In this document: positions 38,301-52,017 of the stretch, piece by piece
Numbering within the stretch: position 1 is the first letter of the stretch
How the letters are laid out: every line of letters starts with the position of its first letter
Assembly: GCA_037074765.1 (NCBI GenBank)
Contig: JBAMDO010000575.1
Span: 124,001-188,000 of the forward strand
Direction: 5' to 3'
DNA from: Mansonella perstans
Taxonomy: Eukaryota; Nematoda; Chromadorea; Rhabditida; Onchocercidae
DNA length: 64,000 bases
The notes under the pieces: model-generated
What the model was told of the DNA's origin: nothing
Databases searched by the model: none
Seen by the model: the letters and a program-made list of their open reading frames with translations, nothing else
Program-made: the position numbers and the translations under genes

Positions 38301-41300
38301 ATGATGACAAAGTATCCGGGACTGGTACCGCCGCCACCGACAGATCAGATTTATCAATCGGAGATGGTTCCGGCGTCCTCTCAGCAATATGCGTTTTCCA
38401 GTCAGTTATTGTCTGGAAAGATATCAACAGCAAATTTTTTGAATACTTGAACTAAAACGAATAATGTAATATTATCGTTCAAAACATTAATTACCTTATC
38501 AGCATGAATACGGAGTTGTTGTTTGGGGGATAATCGTTCCATAAGTCCAGCAACAGTTTGATAAACAAATACAGATTGTTGACAAGCTGAACAATCCAGA
38601 AATTCATCCAATTCTGGATTTTCACAACTATGCTTGCAGTGTGCGAATGGTTTTTGCAGTATTAGGGCACATGTAGAAAAGATCGATTCAGCCATCATGT
38701 TCACTTGATGTTGTAATTGATCGCTTAAAGATATCTGCAATTATCATCTAATGAAAGTATTTATGTGATAGGATGGGATAATTTAAATTAACCATTCCAT
38801 TTAATTCAAACAGTAACATTTCGAATAAAAAAAACAGTAGTGAGGAAAATACATTAATATTGGTATCGGATAATCTGAAATAGATTACTGAAACGATGAA
38901 CTAATGTTTAATAAACGAATGTTAGTGAAAGATCTGACGACTAGTGCCAGCATCTTATCAAAAATCCGATTATCATCATACTAACGAGTGTTTCCAACTG
39001 ATCAAAATATTTATTCGGTATTTCTATTAAAAATACCTGTTGAGAAATGATATCAATCATGGAAACATGAAGAGATATATGTTCTTCCTCCAAACCATTC
39101 GCAGTATTTCGCTTCAATTCCATTTGTAATATTCGCGAAGCACATTTCGAGAATGCATCAAGCAAAATTGGAAGTGGTATTGAAATCTCAACCACTGATA
39201 AGGCCTAGAATGAATCTACCTTATCGATTTTCGATTTAATTTTTATTGCTTAGAAATTTCTAACTGATTTTTCTCTCTCCTGTAGAAATTTTTTAAAGTT
39301 TCATAATATAAATTTATTATTTCGAAAATCACAAATTTAAAATCTATGTTTCTGGAGATTTGAGTGTAAATTTAAATTAATTTCGAAATTTTGAGCTTTT
39401 ATATATTCCCAGCAAATTATAATCTGACATAAATCCAATCGAGCGCATTTGAAATACTCTTTTCATCGCCTGTTGTCAAATGATCCGTGATGAACTGATA
39501 CAGCTGCTCATCGTTGAAAGGCAAGGGACGAAGGTCCGGTTCAAATATTTTACTACAAAAAAGTTCAAACGTTTTAAGGCTAATGCAAAAATGATAAGTG
39601 CATAGCAAGTATATTCGTTAATTAAATTAATCGTACTAAGAATATATGTTCCCACTGTTTGTTTCTATTCGGGCAATACCTAAGTAATATTTTGAAATCA
39701 GAAAAGTCATCGTCCTCCATCAAATCACAAATACTTTGCATCCATTGCGGTATTGTTCGATTCCACGTATTCAGTGCTATAATATCATATGGCATTATTG
39801 CTAATAACTTGTGAAGTCCATCGGACAATTGTTCTTTTTTTGTTGAAAGCCTATCCCAAGCACCACCAACCTGAAAAGAATTTCCAAAATAATTTAAAAT
39901 GTCTGAACCATAATTTTTCCTGTAATTTTTCAACGTGACAGAGTAAATGAATAACTCTGCTATTTAAAATTTAAGTTTTTATGCGACAAAAGAATGTCAA
40001 TAATTATATCAATAAAATCGAATCTTGAACATCCCAACTCTTTTGCGCTAAATTCAAACTCTAATTTTTAATATAAAAATAAACATAGCAGATAATTTTC
40101 ATGGATAATCAAAATAAGTAAAAAAACCACCTGAGCATACTCCGGTGGATTTGGCATTAAAGTTTCAACAAACACTTCATAATGATTCATAATTACCAAA
40201 TTGATCCAATCCAACACAAACTGTAAAAAAAAACAATTCATAAAGTAAAAATCTTTGACTCATTAATTAATATTTGTGAAAATTCACATGTAATTTCTTT
40301 TTTGTTTAAATTTCAAATATAAATTAACAAACAAAAAAATTTATACAACGCGTTAATTTATGCAACGTTTGATTTTAGAACAAATGAAAACAGGGAAATT
40401 CCCTCATTATTTTTACCTTTGACAACTGATTAGTTTTTTCTTAAAACATTCTCTTTTTATGAATTCATTTTTTTCAAATGTATTTATTATTATATTGCAA
40501 ATTTCTTATTTATTCATTTTTGATACAAAATAATCTTTGCTCATTTATCATTTAGTTATATTTTCTGCATCATTATAATCATTATTCACCCTTCAGCGAT
40601 GATTTCGAATAAACACTTTACTTACTTAAATACACTAGTACAGGACCAATTCACATACTGTCCTCAAGTTTAAATTATCACAGCTGCATGATATCATATT
40701 AGTGCATCGCGATGACAGATGTAAATTTTCAAAGTGAAATCAGCATTATTCACATACTATTTTTCCGGAAATCCGAGCAATCCATATAGTTGTCTCTTTT
40801 GATTGAAAATTTACATCTGTTATCATGACAAGATTAGGAATAATAAGTGGAGCAGCGTCTTTTGGACTCACTGATCTTAAGTAAATTTCTTTTGCTTTCT
40901 AATATATCCGTGCCTACTGCCATTTTCAGTGATTAAAGTGATAAGGACTGATTTTGATATAAATGATTAGAAGTGATTTACATCAGTCTTAAGTTGCTCC
41001 AATGCAGCACCAATAGTATCATTGGGTAATAAGGCAGTTGTTGCAAACCATTGCAGTAACATTGACATCATATATGCAATTGCTTGCTAAAAAAATCTTT
41101 ATCTGCTCGGTAACTTTTTTCCTTGCTAATTTATTTTTACTTAATTAACAATTAAAATTTACTCAATTATCTCTTCAGATGCGAGAACAAAGTTTTTAAA
41201 CAAACATTTCTTGGGAAATTGAAAAGCTCCAAAACTTTTTGAATGTTTGACATTAGTTTAAATTAAGGATCACGATTAATACATCATATTTTATTTAGTT

Positions 41301-44300
41301 TAATCATATTTATCTTACCAACAGTGCGCATTATAGTATCTAATAATAAAGATTATAGCTAATAATCTTCAATTAGAGAGAAAATACAGACCGGCCTAGC
41401 CTCTGGTATTGGAGAACAAATAGTTGCAAGAAGCCAAATACCAAATCGGCTCAATGTTCGCCGTTCATCGGCCATTTTATCAATTTCACGACCAAGACTG
41501 TGACCACCTTCTATTTGTCGCAGCCATTTCGGTCTTTTACCCTCAGTTTCCGATTCTTCAGGAAAGGAAGAAAAAACAGCATTTTAATTATAACATACTA
41601 AGTTTATTACACTTTTCTTCTCTAAAAATTTTGGTCAATTTTATAAATTTGTTTTTTAATTATTGGACAAATTCACTAGATAAATGTGCCATTTTTGTAG
41701 ACCAACTAGGACAGTGAACGCAGCTGGGTTTTAATTCAACTTATAGGTAAAACATATTCAAAGTGATCTAAGCATGTAATTTTGATGCAATGAGTTGCTT
41801 CGATGCAATCTAACTAAAAATTTATATTTCACATAAAGCTCAGAAAACTCAACACTTTAATTTCGTGTGGAAACATCTAGAATTGTTAAAAGTGAAATTT
41901 TTAGGAAGAAAACCATTTGAAAATTTGCCAAAACGTAGTGAAATGTAGTGAAAGAATTAAATGAAAATTTGATTTAAAAAACCTTCTAAATTTGCCGACG
42001 TTTCCTTCAAAAGTTTCACAATAGCTTCTACAACATCTCGCTCAAGCTCTGTTCCCCAAGCGCATTCCAAACCGCGGTGATTGATGTGCTCCTTATTGTT
42101 GACACTGTGTAGTGCCACAAAACACTCCTGAATTCAAAAAAATTGGACAAAAATCAACAAAAATTTTTAATTTTTAATTACCATAATTGTGAAAGTTTGA
42201 AGACTAACTGATTTGCAAGAAGAAAAATTAAATTTAAAATTGATCTGCAATTAGATTTTTTTTATTTACTGTCCTAAGCTTAAAATTTTGAAAATTCGCT
42301 TATTTAGAATTTTTGGGATAGAGCAAACATAATTAGAGAACAACACTTCGCAATTTGAATTCAGAAGATTTGGAGTACTGATAATTTTAAATTTTAATTT
42401 CCTTATTAAAACAATGCCTCATTAAACTAACTAAATCTGCTCATTCGCTTAAGGTACGATAAAAAAAGTCACCTCACAAAGCCGTAACGGAACATAATGA
42501 TGTGATCGAATGCAATCTTCAGAAAAGCATATAGCTACAGCAAGTCGCTTTGATGATTCACAACCCTGTTCATATTGCAATGAAATCAATAGAAAACATT
42601 GTGAATCTCAGGTAACTACCAATTATTTTGACAAATCAAAAGGAAAATAAACTATAAAAGTGATAAGAATTATTAACTAATTGAAATTATTAACCGAAAT
42701 TATTAATTATTTAATAAAATTTGATAAAAATTTCAGAAACTTCAAGAAATTATTTTAAAAAAATTTCGAAAACAAAAATTAAATTGCAAGAAATAATGAG
42801 AAAGATTTGAAAAGAACTTGCCTTATTTTGACATACTGCATTGCTCGATGCCGACATTGGCATACAAATAGGTATCGTTGTTATCATATCGTCGCTTTCT
42901 ATCATTTCAGCACATTTTTTACATAACGATATTGGTGGAGCTGTTTCACCGTATTTTATACAAATTAAAGGATCGAAACAGCGCCGAATACTGAAACTTA
43001 TTTTTGCCGAAATTTTAATTCAAAGAAATATGAGGATCTGAATCTTAAAAATTAGAATTCTATGTCTATCTATCATACAGTCTCGTTATTTACCAATCAT
43101 CAATTTTTAAAAAATTTGATGTTTAAATTATCAGAATTTTTCTCTGCAATCGATACGACTTATTCAGATTAATGTAACTATGGACTACAATAGCGATAAT
43201 TGGTAAAATTTTTAATGGAAAAAAAATAAATGAGTGAAAAAAGAAAAACTATTGCTTCCAAACTACTTCACCTTGGCTCTTTGTCCAAGCATTTGGCATT
43301 CTGACATGTTATGGATATCCAAGCTGTAAGAAGTATTTCATTTGGTCGGTGCAAAATTTCAAAAAATGACTATAATTAGCGAGAAAAAATTGATCAAATG
43401 TGAAGAAAATTTGTTTTCAAACTAATTTTTCAATTAATTATTTCGTAAATATCTTTTCTCAAATAAAAGTTACCAAAATAATATTGTTTTCTTTTTGACA
43501 AGCAGATTTCAACTGTAAATTTCAGAAACTCAAATCTTCTACCTTGAATACGGTACTGAATTGATTTACGGTGTAATGTTTGCCTATTATGGATCGGCCA
43601 ATAATGGAACAATAAATTTGCAGCAGCAATGCGAGCTTCACTTGTACCTTTTGACAACACCATTATCATATCCTTCAAAATTCTTGGCCTCATCATTTAC
43701 TTCATTATTTAGTTAATTAATTACTTTTTTTAAAAATGTTTTATTCAATTTGCTGTTTATGAGTAATGACTGGATAATTTATTAACTGCCCGAACAAATT
43801 TTCTTCAGGAAATTTCACTTTAGACAGTTCTTTTCGTGAATCATACGTGTAATACGTATAATTAAAGTTATAAAAAATGTGTACTAATACTAATAACTAT
43901 GAAACAATTAAAATGTAACGATGAAAGCGCAGGAACTGATAATTAGAGATTAATTAGAGATTAAAGAGTATTTTTACCCTGTAAACATTTTCTTTCTGGG
44001 CCAAAAGACTTTCCACAAAGAGTGTGTGAAGACCTGAAAGTAAAGCCAAAATAAAATTTAAGATGTATTTGAAATTAATAAAATGTTCTTGAAGCAAATT
44101 AAAAATAAATATCGGAATTGATAAATGACTACTAATTGATTTATGAGGTTTAAAATTTTTGCGTTAACACAAAATTGAAGGAAAGAAAATACAATATGAA
44201 AATGTTATGCTTCAAATATTGCGCTATTTATCCTTTTTCTTTCCTCGATATTTTATTCATCTAGCAGTTATTTTTAAACTTCATTTAAATTTCGATTTCA

Positions 44301-45593
44301 ACTTCTCAACCCTTCTTCATCTTTCACTAATTTGTCCATCTTTTGTTCATTTCATTTTTAAAGGATTATAAAATTGCAATTCTTTAAAATCGCATGCGTT
44401 TTTGAACAATAAATCGATCAGCAGTTTCTCTTCGAAAATTAGTTTCAAGTGTAAAGATGAAATCAGCAAATGAATGTATATTTCATAATTGATTTACTGT
44501 AATTAAAATTAAATACACCATAATTTTTATCAAAAACAACTATTTCTACGAATAATTTTTTCATTGATATGCGCCCATTTGTCGTAATAGTGGCAATGGT
44601 AGTATATTATAACTTTCCTTCAATCTATTTAAGATCTTTTCTAAACTTAAAAAAAAGTTATATATTCTAGGAACCACTTGCCTTTCCTAATAATATGATT
44701 TAAAACTTAAAAGTAGCAAGGCTGATAATTAAGACTAGTAATTAACTTTGGCAATTCATAATTTTATGACTAAATGGAATCAAAACATTGTCAACTGCAA
44801 CCCTTTAGCATTTTGGAAACTAGAAATGTAAGATTTCTTTGTTATTATTAATATTCACTTCCCTCAAAATTTTTATCCAATATTTTTCGTGCAGGAAAAA
44901 ATAAATGATTGTTTACTACAACCAACAAACTATTTATTATTAGTCTATTGGAATTAAAGTTTCATTTTATCAAGTCTTTCTTCTCTGAGACTGTTTGTAG
45001 TTTTTCTGTGAAATAAGTACGATAATTACAATATGTTGATAATTTCATTAATAAATTGAATCGAAAGAAACTGAGCTGAAAAAACCAAAATTAGAATCTT
45101 AGAATGTAAAATGACCTTAGAATTTTGAACTTTGAACTTTCAACATTCTAAATTGTACCGTCTTATACTAGCAGTACCTTGTAGTAATTTAAAATTTCTG
45201 ATATTCTTCGTTTTTTTTTTTCCTTTTTTTCTAAGATTTGTTAATTATCCAGGGAGTATTAAGTTTCCGCACATTAAAACACAACAAAATCTTCTTACGA
45301 ATTGAACACATTCGGTTAAGACAATGAAAATGATCGAAATCCAATTGAATTCCCTCCAGAAATCCTTCTAATAACTAGTTTTTCATGAATAAACTGTTCA
45401 ACTGTGCTTATACAATTGAGCAATCTATTATTAAATTAAACTGATTTTAGCAAGAAAGATTATTATTTATTATTAGTATCTTATCATCATACCAATAAAA
45501 ATAATATAATTAATAATCTTAAGTAATGACAACTACATAAAATAATAACAATGATAATAATAATTAATAATAATAATAATCATAATAATAATC

Positions 45594-45690
<97 letters not shown>

Positions 45691-48600
45691 TAATAATAAT
45701 AATAACAATAATAATAATAATAACAATAATAATAATAATAAATAATAATAATGTATTCATGAAAACGTTTTCATCAAAGCTGCTTATTACTTATGTTGCT
45801 TAAACTTAAAGTTGCTTAAAGATAGTTATAACTGAAAATCTTACTGAGATCGGTAGAATGTTGAAGTATCATCATAAGAACAGGCGGTACTGAAAGGCAT
45901 TCTTGTTTCGGTATAAGAATAAACGGGATAAAACATGTGCTTATCAGATGTACAAGCTTTTTATCAAGTTCGGCTGGAAAAACACCAAGTTGAGAAGCTA
46001 GCAAAAATGGCAACTGCTCGAGAAGATCACGTTGTAGGAAGAAGTACAGTGCCTTGAGTGTATCGAGGATTGCATCAGCAATAGCTGAAATTTTTTTAAA
46101 AAATTTTATGGCAGAAATTAAAATGTATCCGTATGAAATGTTAAAAAAGAAAAAACTTTTTTAAGTTTCAATTTATTTATTTCTTATATTTCATGCAACA
46201 AAGATCACCAAGCTGTGAAGCTGAAATTTGTTGAAAAACATCAAGCAAATTGATTATTCCATAATAAAGGCCTGAATAATTCAAATTTGGGTACAACGCT
46301 GCTCGATGCAATGTGGGACAATAACGTTCAAAGGCACTTGTCGGTACTGGCGGCATTTCTTTCAGGAATCTGCAATTATGTTTACTCAATTTGATTGGTA
46401 TTAAGTTTAATTTTTTAAAGAAAGTTAATCTGAGAAATTCAGCATGTTATTTCTTAGAATTTGTCATCTTTCATATACATCGAGATATTTGTTAATTTAT
46501 TTTTTCTCCTCTCAATTTATCAAACATTTTCTCTTTTCTTTCAGAAAAAAGTACTTTAAATCCAAATGTTTGTTAAACTTGAACACTTCAACTATTAAGT
46601 TTCCAAAATTTTCAAGAATATTTAAAAATGAAAAGACGGAGGAAGCCATCATCACAGCTTATGCATTTCGACTCCCAGCAATCTAATAGAATAAACTGCC
46701 ACTGAAGCAATGTTCAAAAATTCTTCAATCACTGATGTGATATATAAAACAAATAATAACTTATTTCAATATTTTTCGTTGTTAATTTTCCCTTCTTCCA
46801 AAAGTTGGATTTTATTATATAAATTTAAATAAGCAATGCTACAAATTATCCCTTAGTTAGATGTAGGAAAATGGATTAAAAAAACGACTAATCGAATGAT
46901 AATATATTCAATTATTTTAGTTACATTAAAATCAACTAGAAATTGGTTACAAGGTGATCAGAGGTGATCCCCAAGAACGATCTGACCTTTGAAACTTGAC
47001 TGAAGAAACTTCCATCTTCAAACCTTATCCTTAAATATTGTTCATCATTTTTTATTTGCTGCACTAATTATAAGCAATTTTTTGTGTTCTCTATCGGTAT
47101 ATTTATTATACATTCGATTATATGATGAACATTTTTATTTCCACTTCTTCTATTTTAATTTCTACCCAACTGATAAACTGTCATATAAACTTTTAATGTA
47201 TTAATTAACAATCGATGGTTCGCAAAGGTGCGGGACAATAAGTAAAAAATCAGACTTTTTAAAACTATAATTTGATTTGTTTATAAGCGATAGAGATTTA
47301 TTTGGAGCAGTATTGCATCGAATTCACTTTTTGTCAGCTTATATCTTAATTTCAAATTAGAGAATTTATTTTGCAGCCTATGTTCTCTGCGTCAAATAAA
47401 AAAGCCAAAGCGGTCTCTGTTCAAGAAAAGTTTGAATAGTACCATTAAATGTCGCACAATGAAAGCTTTGGAGAGAAAAATTTTTCCATTAGTAACTGCA
47501 ATCTTTTCAAATGCAAATGTGAAGATTTATAATAATGGCAGAGGTATGACATAAATAGAAAAAAGACCTAATAAGCAAAAGAGATCTTATCAAATAGTCC
47601 AGCTTTTATTCAAATTTAAGATTTAGCAAAAATTTGAAGTCTTAACATATGTAACATATGTAGACTGGCAAGAAAAACTTCTGAGAAATTCCTAAATCAA
47701 AAATTTTTCCTGCAATCGAGAATTTTGCAAAGAAAAGCTTGTATTTTGCTGCAAAATATTTCAGAAATTCAAAAAGAAAAAGAAGGGGAATGAAAAGACA
47801 AGTAAACAATAAACAAACGAAAAAGAGTGAATGATTGATGAATGAAAGAATGAAATATTCTTCTCAAAACACTTTGCAGTTGTAATTTTTCAAATTGGAA
47901 CTTAAATATTCAAAAATTTCCCTTGTGATTTGTTTTTTGCTGTGAAACAAATAAAAATTCTGAAATCAGTTGACATTTTTTTAAGGCTTCATTTATTTTT
48001 GCAAATTCATCTGACTTCATTAGCCATACTTATTAGCTGTTAATACTAATTTGTCAATATTCATTAACACATTATCTTGTCGTGCATCAGTTAGTAAATT
48101 GAAGGAAACTATTTCTTTAAAGGAATGAGTGAGAAACACTTTTACATCATTATTTCATATTTTCAATTAAAATGACGTTAGATGAAAAAACTGGGTGATT
48201 TTTCTGAATTCAAATGAATTGACAATTTTATGTAGCAAAAACGCCATAGACAAAAGCAAAGATTTCTATATAAAAAATAAGCAAGCCAGTCTGTTGATTG
48301 GCACAAACTTATAATAAAGTCTATTTGTTGATTGACGCAAATGTACTAACTTTTATAATTAATCTTTTGTTTAACTAAAGAGAGACTTTAACCCTGTTTT
48401 AATAATTCAGCTTGTAATCTAAAACACTTGTTACTTTTATGATAATTTGATGATGGCGCTAACTGATAAGCCTAAGAAGATGCAAAGATAGGCAACAACA
48501 TTAATATAACCTACGAACATTATCTCTACTCCTAAAATCACTCATCCATTATCAGTTTTATTTGAAAAAAGATTTAATTAGCTTTGTACAAATGTAAAAA

Positions 48601-49468
48601 CAAAATTTCACTCTCCCATACCATTTCCTTCCATTTTCATCATAAATTAAACTTCAGAAATAAAAATTTATAATTAAAACTCTGGCAAAAACACACACCG
48701 AAATGAAATTCCCTGCAAAATTAAATTTTTATTTCTTTTCCACTTTCCAACCACTAATTAATTGGTTTTTTTGGAATAAAATGAAATGGAATGAATAAAA
48801 TGTTAATAAATAAAATGCATGAACAGATAAAACAACTGAAAGTACTGGCTGAAGCTGCAGCAATTGAAAGTCATTTAATTTGTGCAGTATTTGATGAAAT
48901 TGAAAAATTTGTTTAATAAAAATTCGACAACAAAACTATGTAAGCATTGTTGAAAACGAATGAAACGATTACGATAATATTAGGAAATGAAAAGCAACAA
49001 AAATAATTGGAGAAATTAGACGAATCTGAAGACGAATCATGACATTTCAACTATAAATTATAAAAGAAAACGAAAAAAACTAAATGCAGGATTTCCTATT
49101 ATCAAAAACAAGATATTTGATAATGATACTGTACTATGCCAAACCAAAGATAGCCAAAAAATCCTAATTATTGATAATAAAACTATCAGTAATGGAAAGA
49201 ACGAGACAACAACAACAAGCAAGCTAGCCAGGATTATAATAAATTGAAAATAAAAACTAAACTCATTATAAAATAAGTCACAAGAGAGAAATGAGTTTTT
49301 GCAAGCTGTGAAATCTTTTAAAACAAACTTCAAAAACTAATTCAACTAACCGTAGCAATGCTTGATGAAAAAACCGCATAGTTGTTAATATTTCGGCAGC
49401 AGTGGATGGTTGTTGATTGCATACTATACGACTGTGAAATTCACTTAGGGTACGAATTTTCGCCGAAA
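26377..49468 (-). CDS. unc-79: UNC-79 homologue, NALCN/NCA sodium-leak channel auxiliary protein
   Basis: Very large protein built of helical repeats; in animals UNC-79 works with UNC-80 to stabilise and localise the NALCN (NCA-1/NCA-2) cation-leak channel in neurons. About 40 exons can be followed, including 49351-49468, 46209-46369, 45845-46084, 43978-44033, 43543-43672, 43272-43323, 42822-42990, 42473-42565, 41983-42127, 41392-41555, 40982-41086, 40131-40220, 39680-39870, 39429-39552, 39037-39204, 38495-38734, 38194-38412, 37741-37962, 37358-37540, 37023-37146, 36559-36740, then on to 26377. Diagnostic blocks: [24 protein letters not shown], a cysteine cluster at 42500-43000, [46 protein letters not shown]. 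Phases match at the junctions checked. The first coding exon lies upstream of 49468 and was not found. Exon borders below 36 kb are approximate. Confidence 0.93.
27712..28290 (+). other. Coding-like relic in an unc-79 intron
   Basis: Antisense to unc-79. A frame from about 27712 to 27965 is rich in Glu, Lys, Ile and Met (coiled-coil-like). After a stop, protein-like composition returns near 28063-28160 ([17 protein letters not shown]) and 28180-28280 ([16 protein letters not shown]), with stops or frame changes between. It looks like a decayed processed copy or exon cluster of an unidentified gene. Confidence 0.3.
34010..34436 (-). pseudogene. rpoB: Bacterial rpoB fragment, Wolbachia-like nuclear insertion
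   Basis: Lies in an unc-79 intron. Read on the minus strand it gives [22 protein letters not shown], then [11 protein letters not shown], then [13 protein letters not shown] and [13 protein letters not shown]. These are conserved blocks, in order, of the bacterial RNA polymerase beta subunit, with wording close to Rickettsiales. Nuclear or mitochondrial RNA polymerases do not carry this set. Frameshifts (before the DKNAS block), an in-frame TGA and an internal deletion between LSVVG and ENRF inactivate it. Filarial nematodes commonly hold such Wolbachia-derived nuclear insertions. The donor genus is inferred, not proven. It abuts a ccmF fragment at about 34436. Confidence 0.88.
34437..34720 (-). 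pseudogene. ccmF: Bacterial ccmF fragment, Wolbachia-like nuclear insertion
   Basis: Minus-strand reading gives [21 protein letters not shown], then [11 protein letters not shown], then the tryptophan-rich [13 protein letters not shown] followed by DPVEK. This is the signature of CcmF, the bacterial cytochrome c haem lyase subunit (LQDPGLAxHPP and the WWD-type motif). Lesions: a stop after GKF, TAG replacing a Trp codon, and frameshifts in the WWAY and FFDP positions. Joined directly to the rpoB fragment in the same orientation, so the insertion is a composite of two bacterial genes. Non-functional. Confidence 0.85.
34865..35072 (+). other. Coding-like relic beside the bacterial insertion
   Basis: On the plus strand a protein-like frame ([21 protein letters not shown]) shifts frame near 34945 and continues as [18 protein letters not shown] and on to a TAA near 35071. 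Codon use is unlike random AT-rich intron. No family could be named; it may belong to the same insertion event or be an unrelated pseudogene. Confidence 0.3.
40712..40826. repeat. Intronic hairpin with about 20-bp arms
   Basis: GATGACAGATGTAAATTTTC at 40711-40730 and its near-perfect reverse complement (GAAAATTTACATCTGTTATC) at 40804-40823 enclose about 75 bp in an unc-79 intron. Could be a short foldback element or an RNA hairpin; no mature small-RNA evidence is available. Confidence 0.5.
45540..45752. repeat. (TAA)n microsatellite, about 210 bp
   Basis: Long, slightly interrupted TAA/ATT run in the unc-79 intron between the exons at 45845-46084 and 43978-44033. Interruptions are CAT and AAC units. 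The long polyAsn or polyIle frames it creates are artefacts of the repeat. Confidence 0.95.
46370..49350. other. Long first visible unc-79 intron
   Basis: About 3 kb between the unc-79 exons 49351-49468 and 46209-46369. Only AT-rich sequence was seen; 48556 onward belongs to duplication R3. A degenerate tandem unit (GTTGATTG...CAAA) occurs near 48290-48345. Confidence 0.5.
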
Positions 49469-52017
49469 CTGAAAAAAATTTAATTCGTCCTTTTATTTAA
49501 TAGACATCAAAAATTTTTCAAATTATTTCTTAAGAAAATAATGTTATCAAATAAAAATATTTAATCACTTTTTCAATGGGAATCTTTAGTTAAAATTTAT
49601 TATTTGTTAGAAATGAAATAGAATAGGAGAGAATGAAAAGATTGAAAACTTTGAAATAATTCAAATCCTCGGAAAGTTTATTTCATTCTTTGCATCTGAA
49701 AATTTCTTGCAAATTCTTTCACAGCGTGATAAAGCTCGAATTTACTGTCATTGTCAGTATTGTAAAATGTTTTCATCAATTGAAATTGTTAAATTTGAAA
49801 TATTTCACTAAAATATATGCAAGTCTTCATATGCGTGTGCTTTCATGCATTGTTGCCAATTTAAAACAAGATTAAATATTTTAAATCGCTGCTAAACATC
49901 GTTAGTAGTAGTGAACAAAATATTATGTAAATAAACTTCTACTTGCAATATATGAATAAATCAACATAATTTAGCTCAAAAATGTATCAAATTTTTGATA
50001 AAATATAATTAATAAACCACAGTATAGTAAAAACTCCCAGATGTGCAGAAAACTATTGATTGATATAAACTCTGTCTTACTGATAAATGGAACTTCTAAA
50101 CGAAAAACAAGTTTTCGCCACTATTACTTATAAATCATTTTGCCACATTTTCAACCAGCTAAATCTACCGTATCTAGCGTACTGTACTCTCTAATTGTTA
50201 TTTATTGATCACATTAATTATTATAATAACCAATAATACTGTAGTATTGCACAGGAGAAAAAATTTTGATAACTAACAGGTGTAGTATTTCAACAGGTAA
50301 GCCATGATTTAACACTGATTGGATGATAGAAATATGAACGATATGGTAAAACAGATGAAATGATGATTATGTTACTGATTGTATCCGAACTTTGGTTAGC
50401 TTTTATTCGGATTTTAATCTCTAATCGCGGTATTTAAAGGATCACCGGAAGAATGCATTCTTTACTTCTATCAGCAAGCAGGCGGAGACCTCAGTCTTCA
50501 TTAACGACCACGCCTTCATCTACATTTACATTGACTCTTTCACACTTTATCTGTCTATCCATACCATTATATCGGAAATTAAGGACCCGAATGTTTCATA
50601 TTCAATATCATTAAATGAAACGATCAGCTGATCATGATGACATTATTGCTGTTTACTTGTTTCTGTCCGTTGAAGTGATCTGACATTCTAATTTCTTCTG
50701 ATAATTTCCTTATAAAAAGCAATTTTAAAACTTTTTCATTTCCTCATTGTACTTTTAATATTTCACTATGTTCATCATTCTTATAACAACAACAACAACA
50801 ACAAAAAGGCTTTGATGTGTAGTAAATGATGTACAGATACTCTCCTCACAACCTTTACTTTTTCAAACAAGAGCAATGGAATGGAAAAAATAAAACAAAC
50901 ATGTCGCAGATTGTGTCACCATATTGTTGACCGAAGATTATCATATGCAATCATAATATCTGATACAGGTCGTAATTCAGTCTAATACACTATTACATAG
51001 AATGGTAACTTTGCAGAAATCATAGGCCATCTATTGCTATAGTTGGAATATCGAGCGGAAGCATCAACCGCGTCGCATCTATTAGATTGATCGAGCGAAA
51101 GCTTGCATAAACGGATGTTGCGCGTTATCATAGTTTCGACGAATCCAGTGTTCCACATAGACATCACACATAGACAAAGGCAGATGCACAACAATACACA
51201 CATACATACATACACACTGCTGCCAGTTTTATACAGCTTAATCGAGCGGATTTTTTTTGAACTGGAAACCTTTGACCTTGCAGCTAAGTACATGAAAATG
51301 CTAACAGAGGAACTGAAAATATTTTTATTCACATGAAAAATTAATCCAACAATGGATAATGGATAAACAACGATAATGGATAAACAATGGATAAGTGTTG
51401 ATAATACTTGTACAATACATTTAGGTAATATTATTTAGCAATATCGTTTAAGATTCGATTAATATAATTTCTTGTTTTGATATCATCGGCATCAGCTACC
51501 ATTCGTTGCAAACGTCGAACTTCCAACAGTGGCATCCAGGTAAGTAAAGCTCGTGCAATAGATTCCAGGTAATCACTTAACTTATCATTAAATAAGCTTT
51601 CGATTTCTGGAAAATTAATTAAATGCTGGAAAAAGTCGAGCGATACTTTACCATCTGGGAATAAAAAATCAAAATCAGTAAGGTTTAAGGTTGGCAAACA
51701 ACGAAGTAAATGATATTGTCCGCAAAAAATCGCTAGTTGAATTACATTTTCAGGACAATTCAAGGGTGGTGAAGCGAATGTCTGAGGGATAAAATCCTTG
51801 AAATCTTCCATTAGTTCTCGATAATCAATATTATGCAGGATGTCATTTTGCAAGCCAAGCCAAGTGCATACTGCACCTGACCAACCATTTTGTGCAGCCA
51901 CTATAGTATTTCTGTACTGTATTGCATTAAAAATAGAAGGATGCAACATCAGAAGTGCCGTATCCCGTACCACATCATTTTCTGCCGACAATACCTTTTG
52001 CCTCTCTGATTCATCCA
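48556..52017. repeat. Segmental duplication R3, copy B (parental arrangement)
   Basis: Pairs with 13101-16546. Here both neighbours are intact: the unc-79 exon is followed by the rest of unc-79, and the 51431 gene has both exons, so this is taken as the source copy. The interval 49469-51430 contains no exon I could defend, although the missing unc-79 start exon should lie here or further upstream. Confidence 0.85.

Noticed and set aside
45533..45760. Long polyIle and polyAsn open frames
   Set aside because: They are frames of the TAA microsatellite in an unc-79 intron, not genes.
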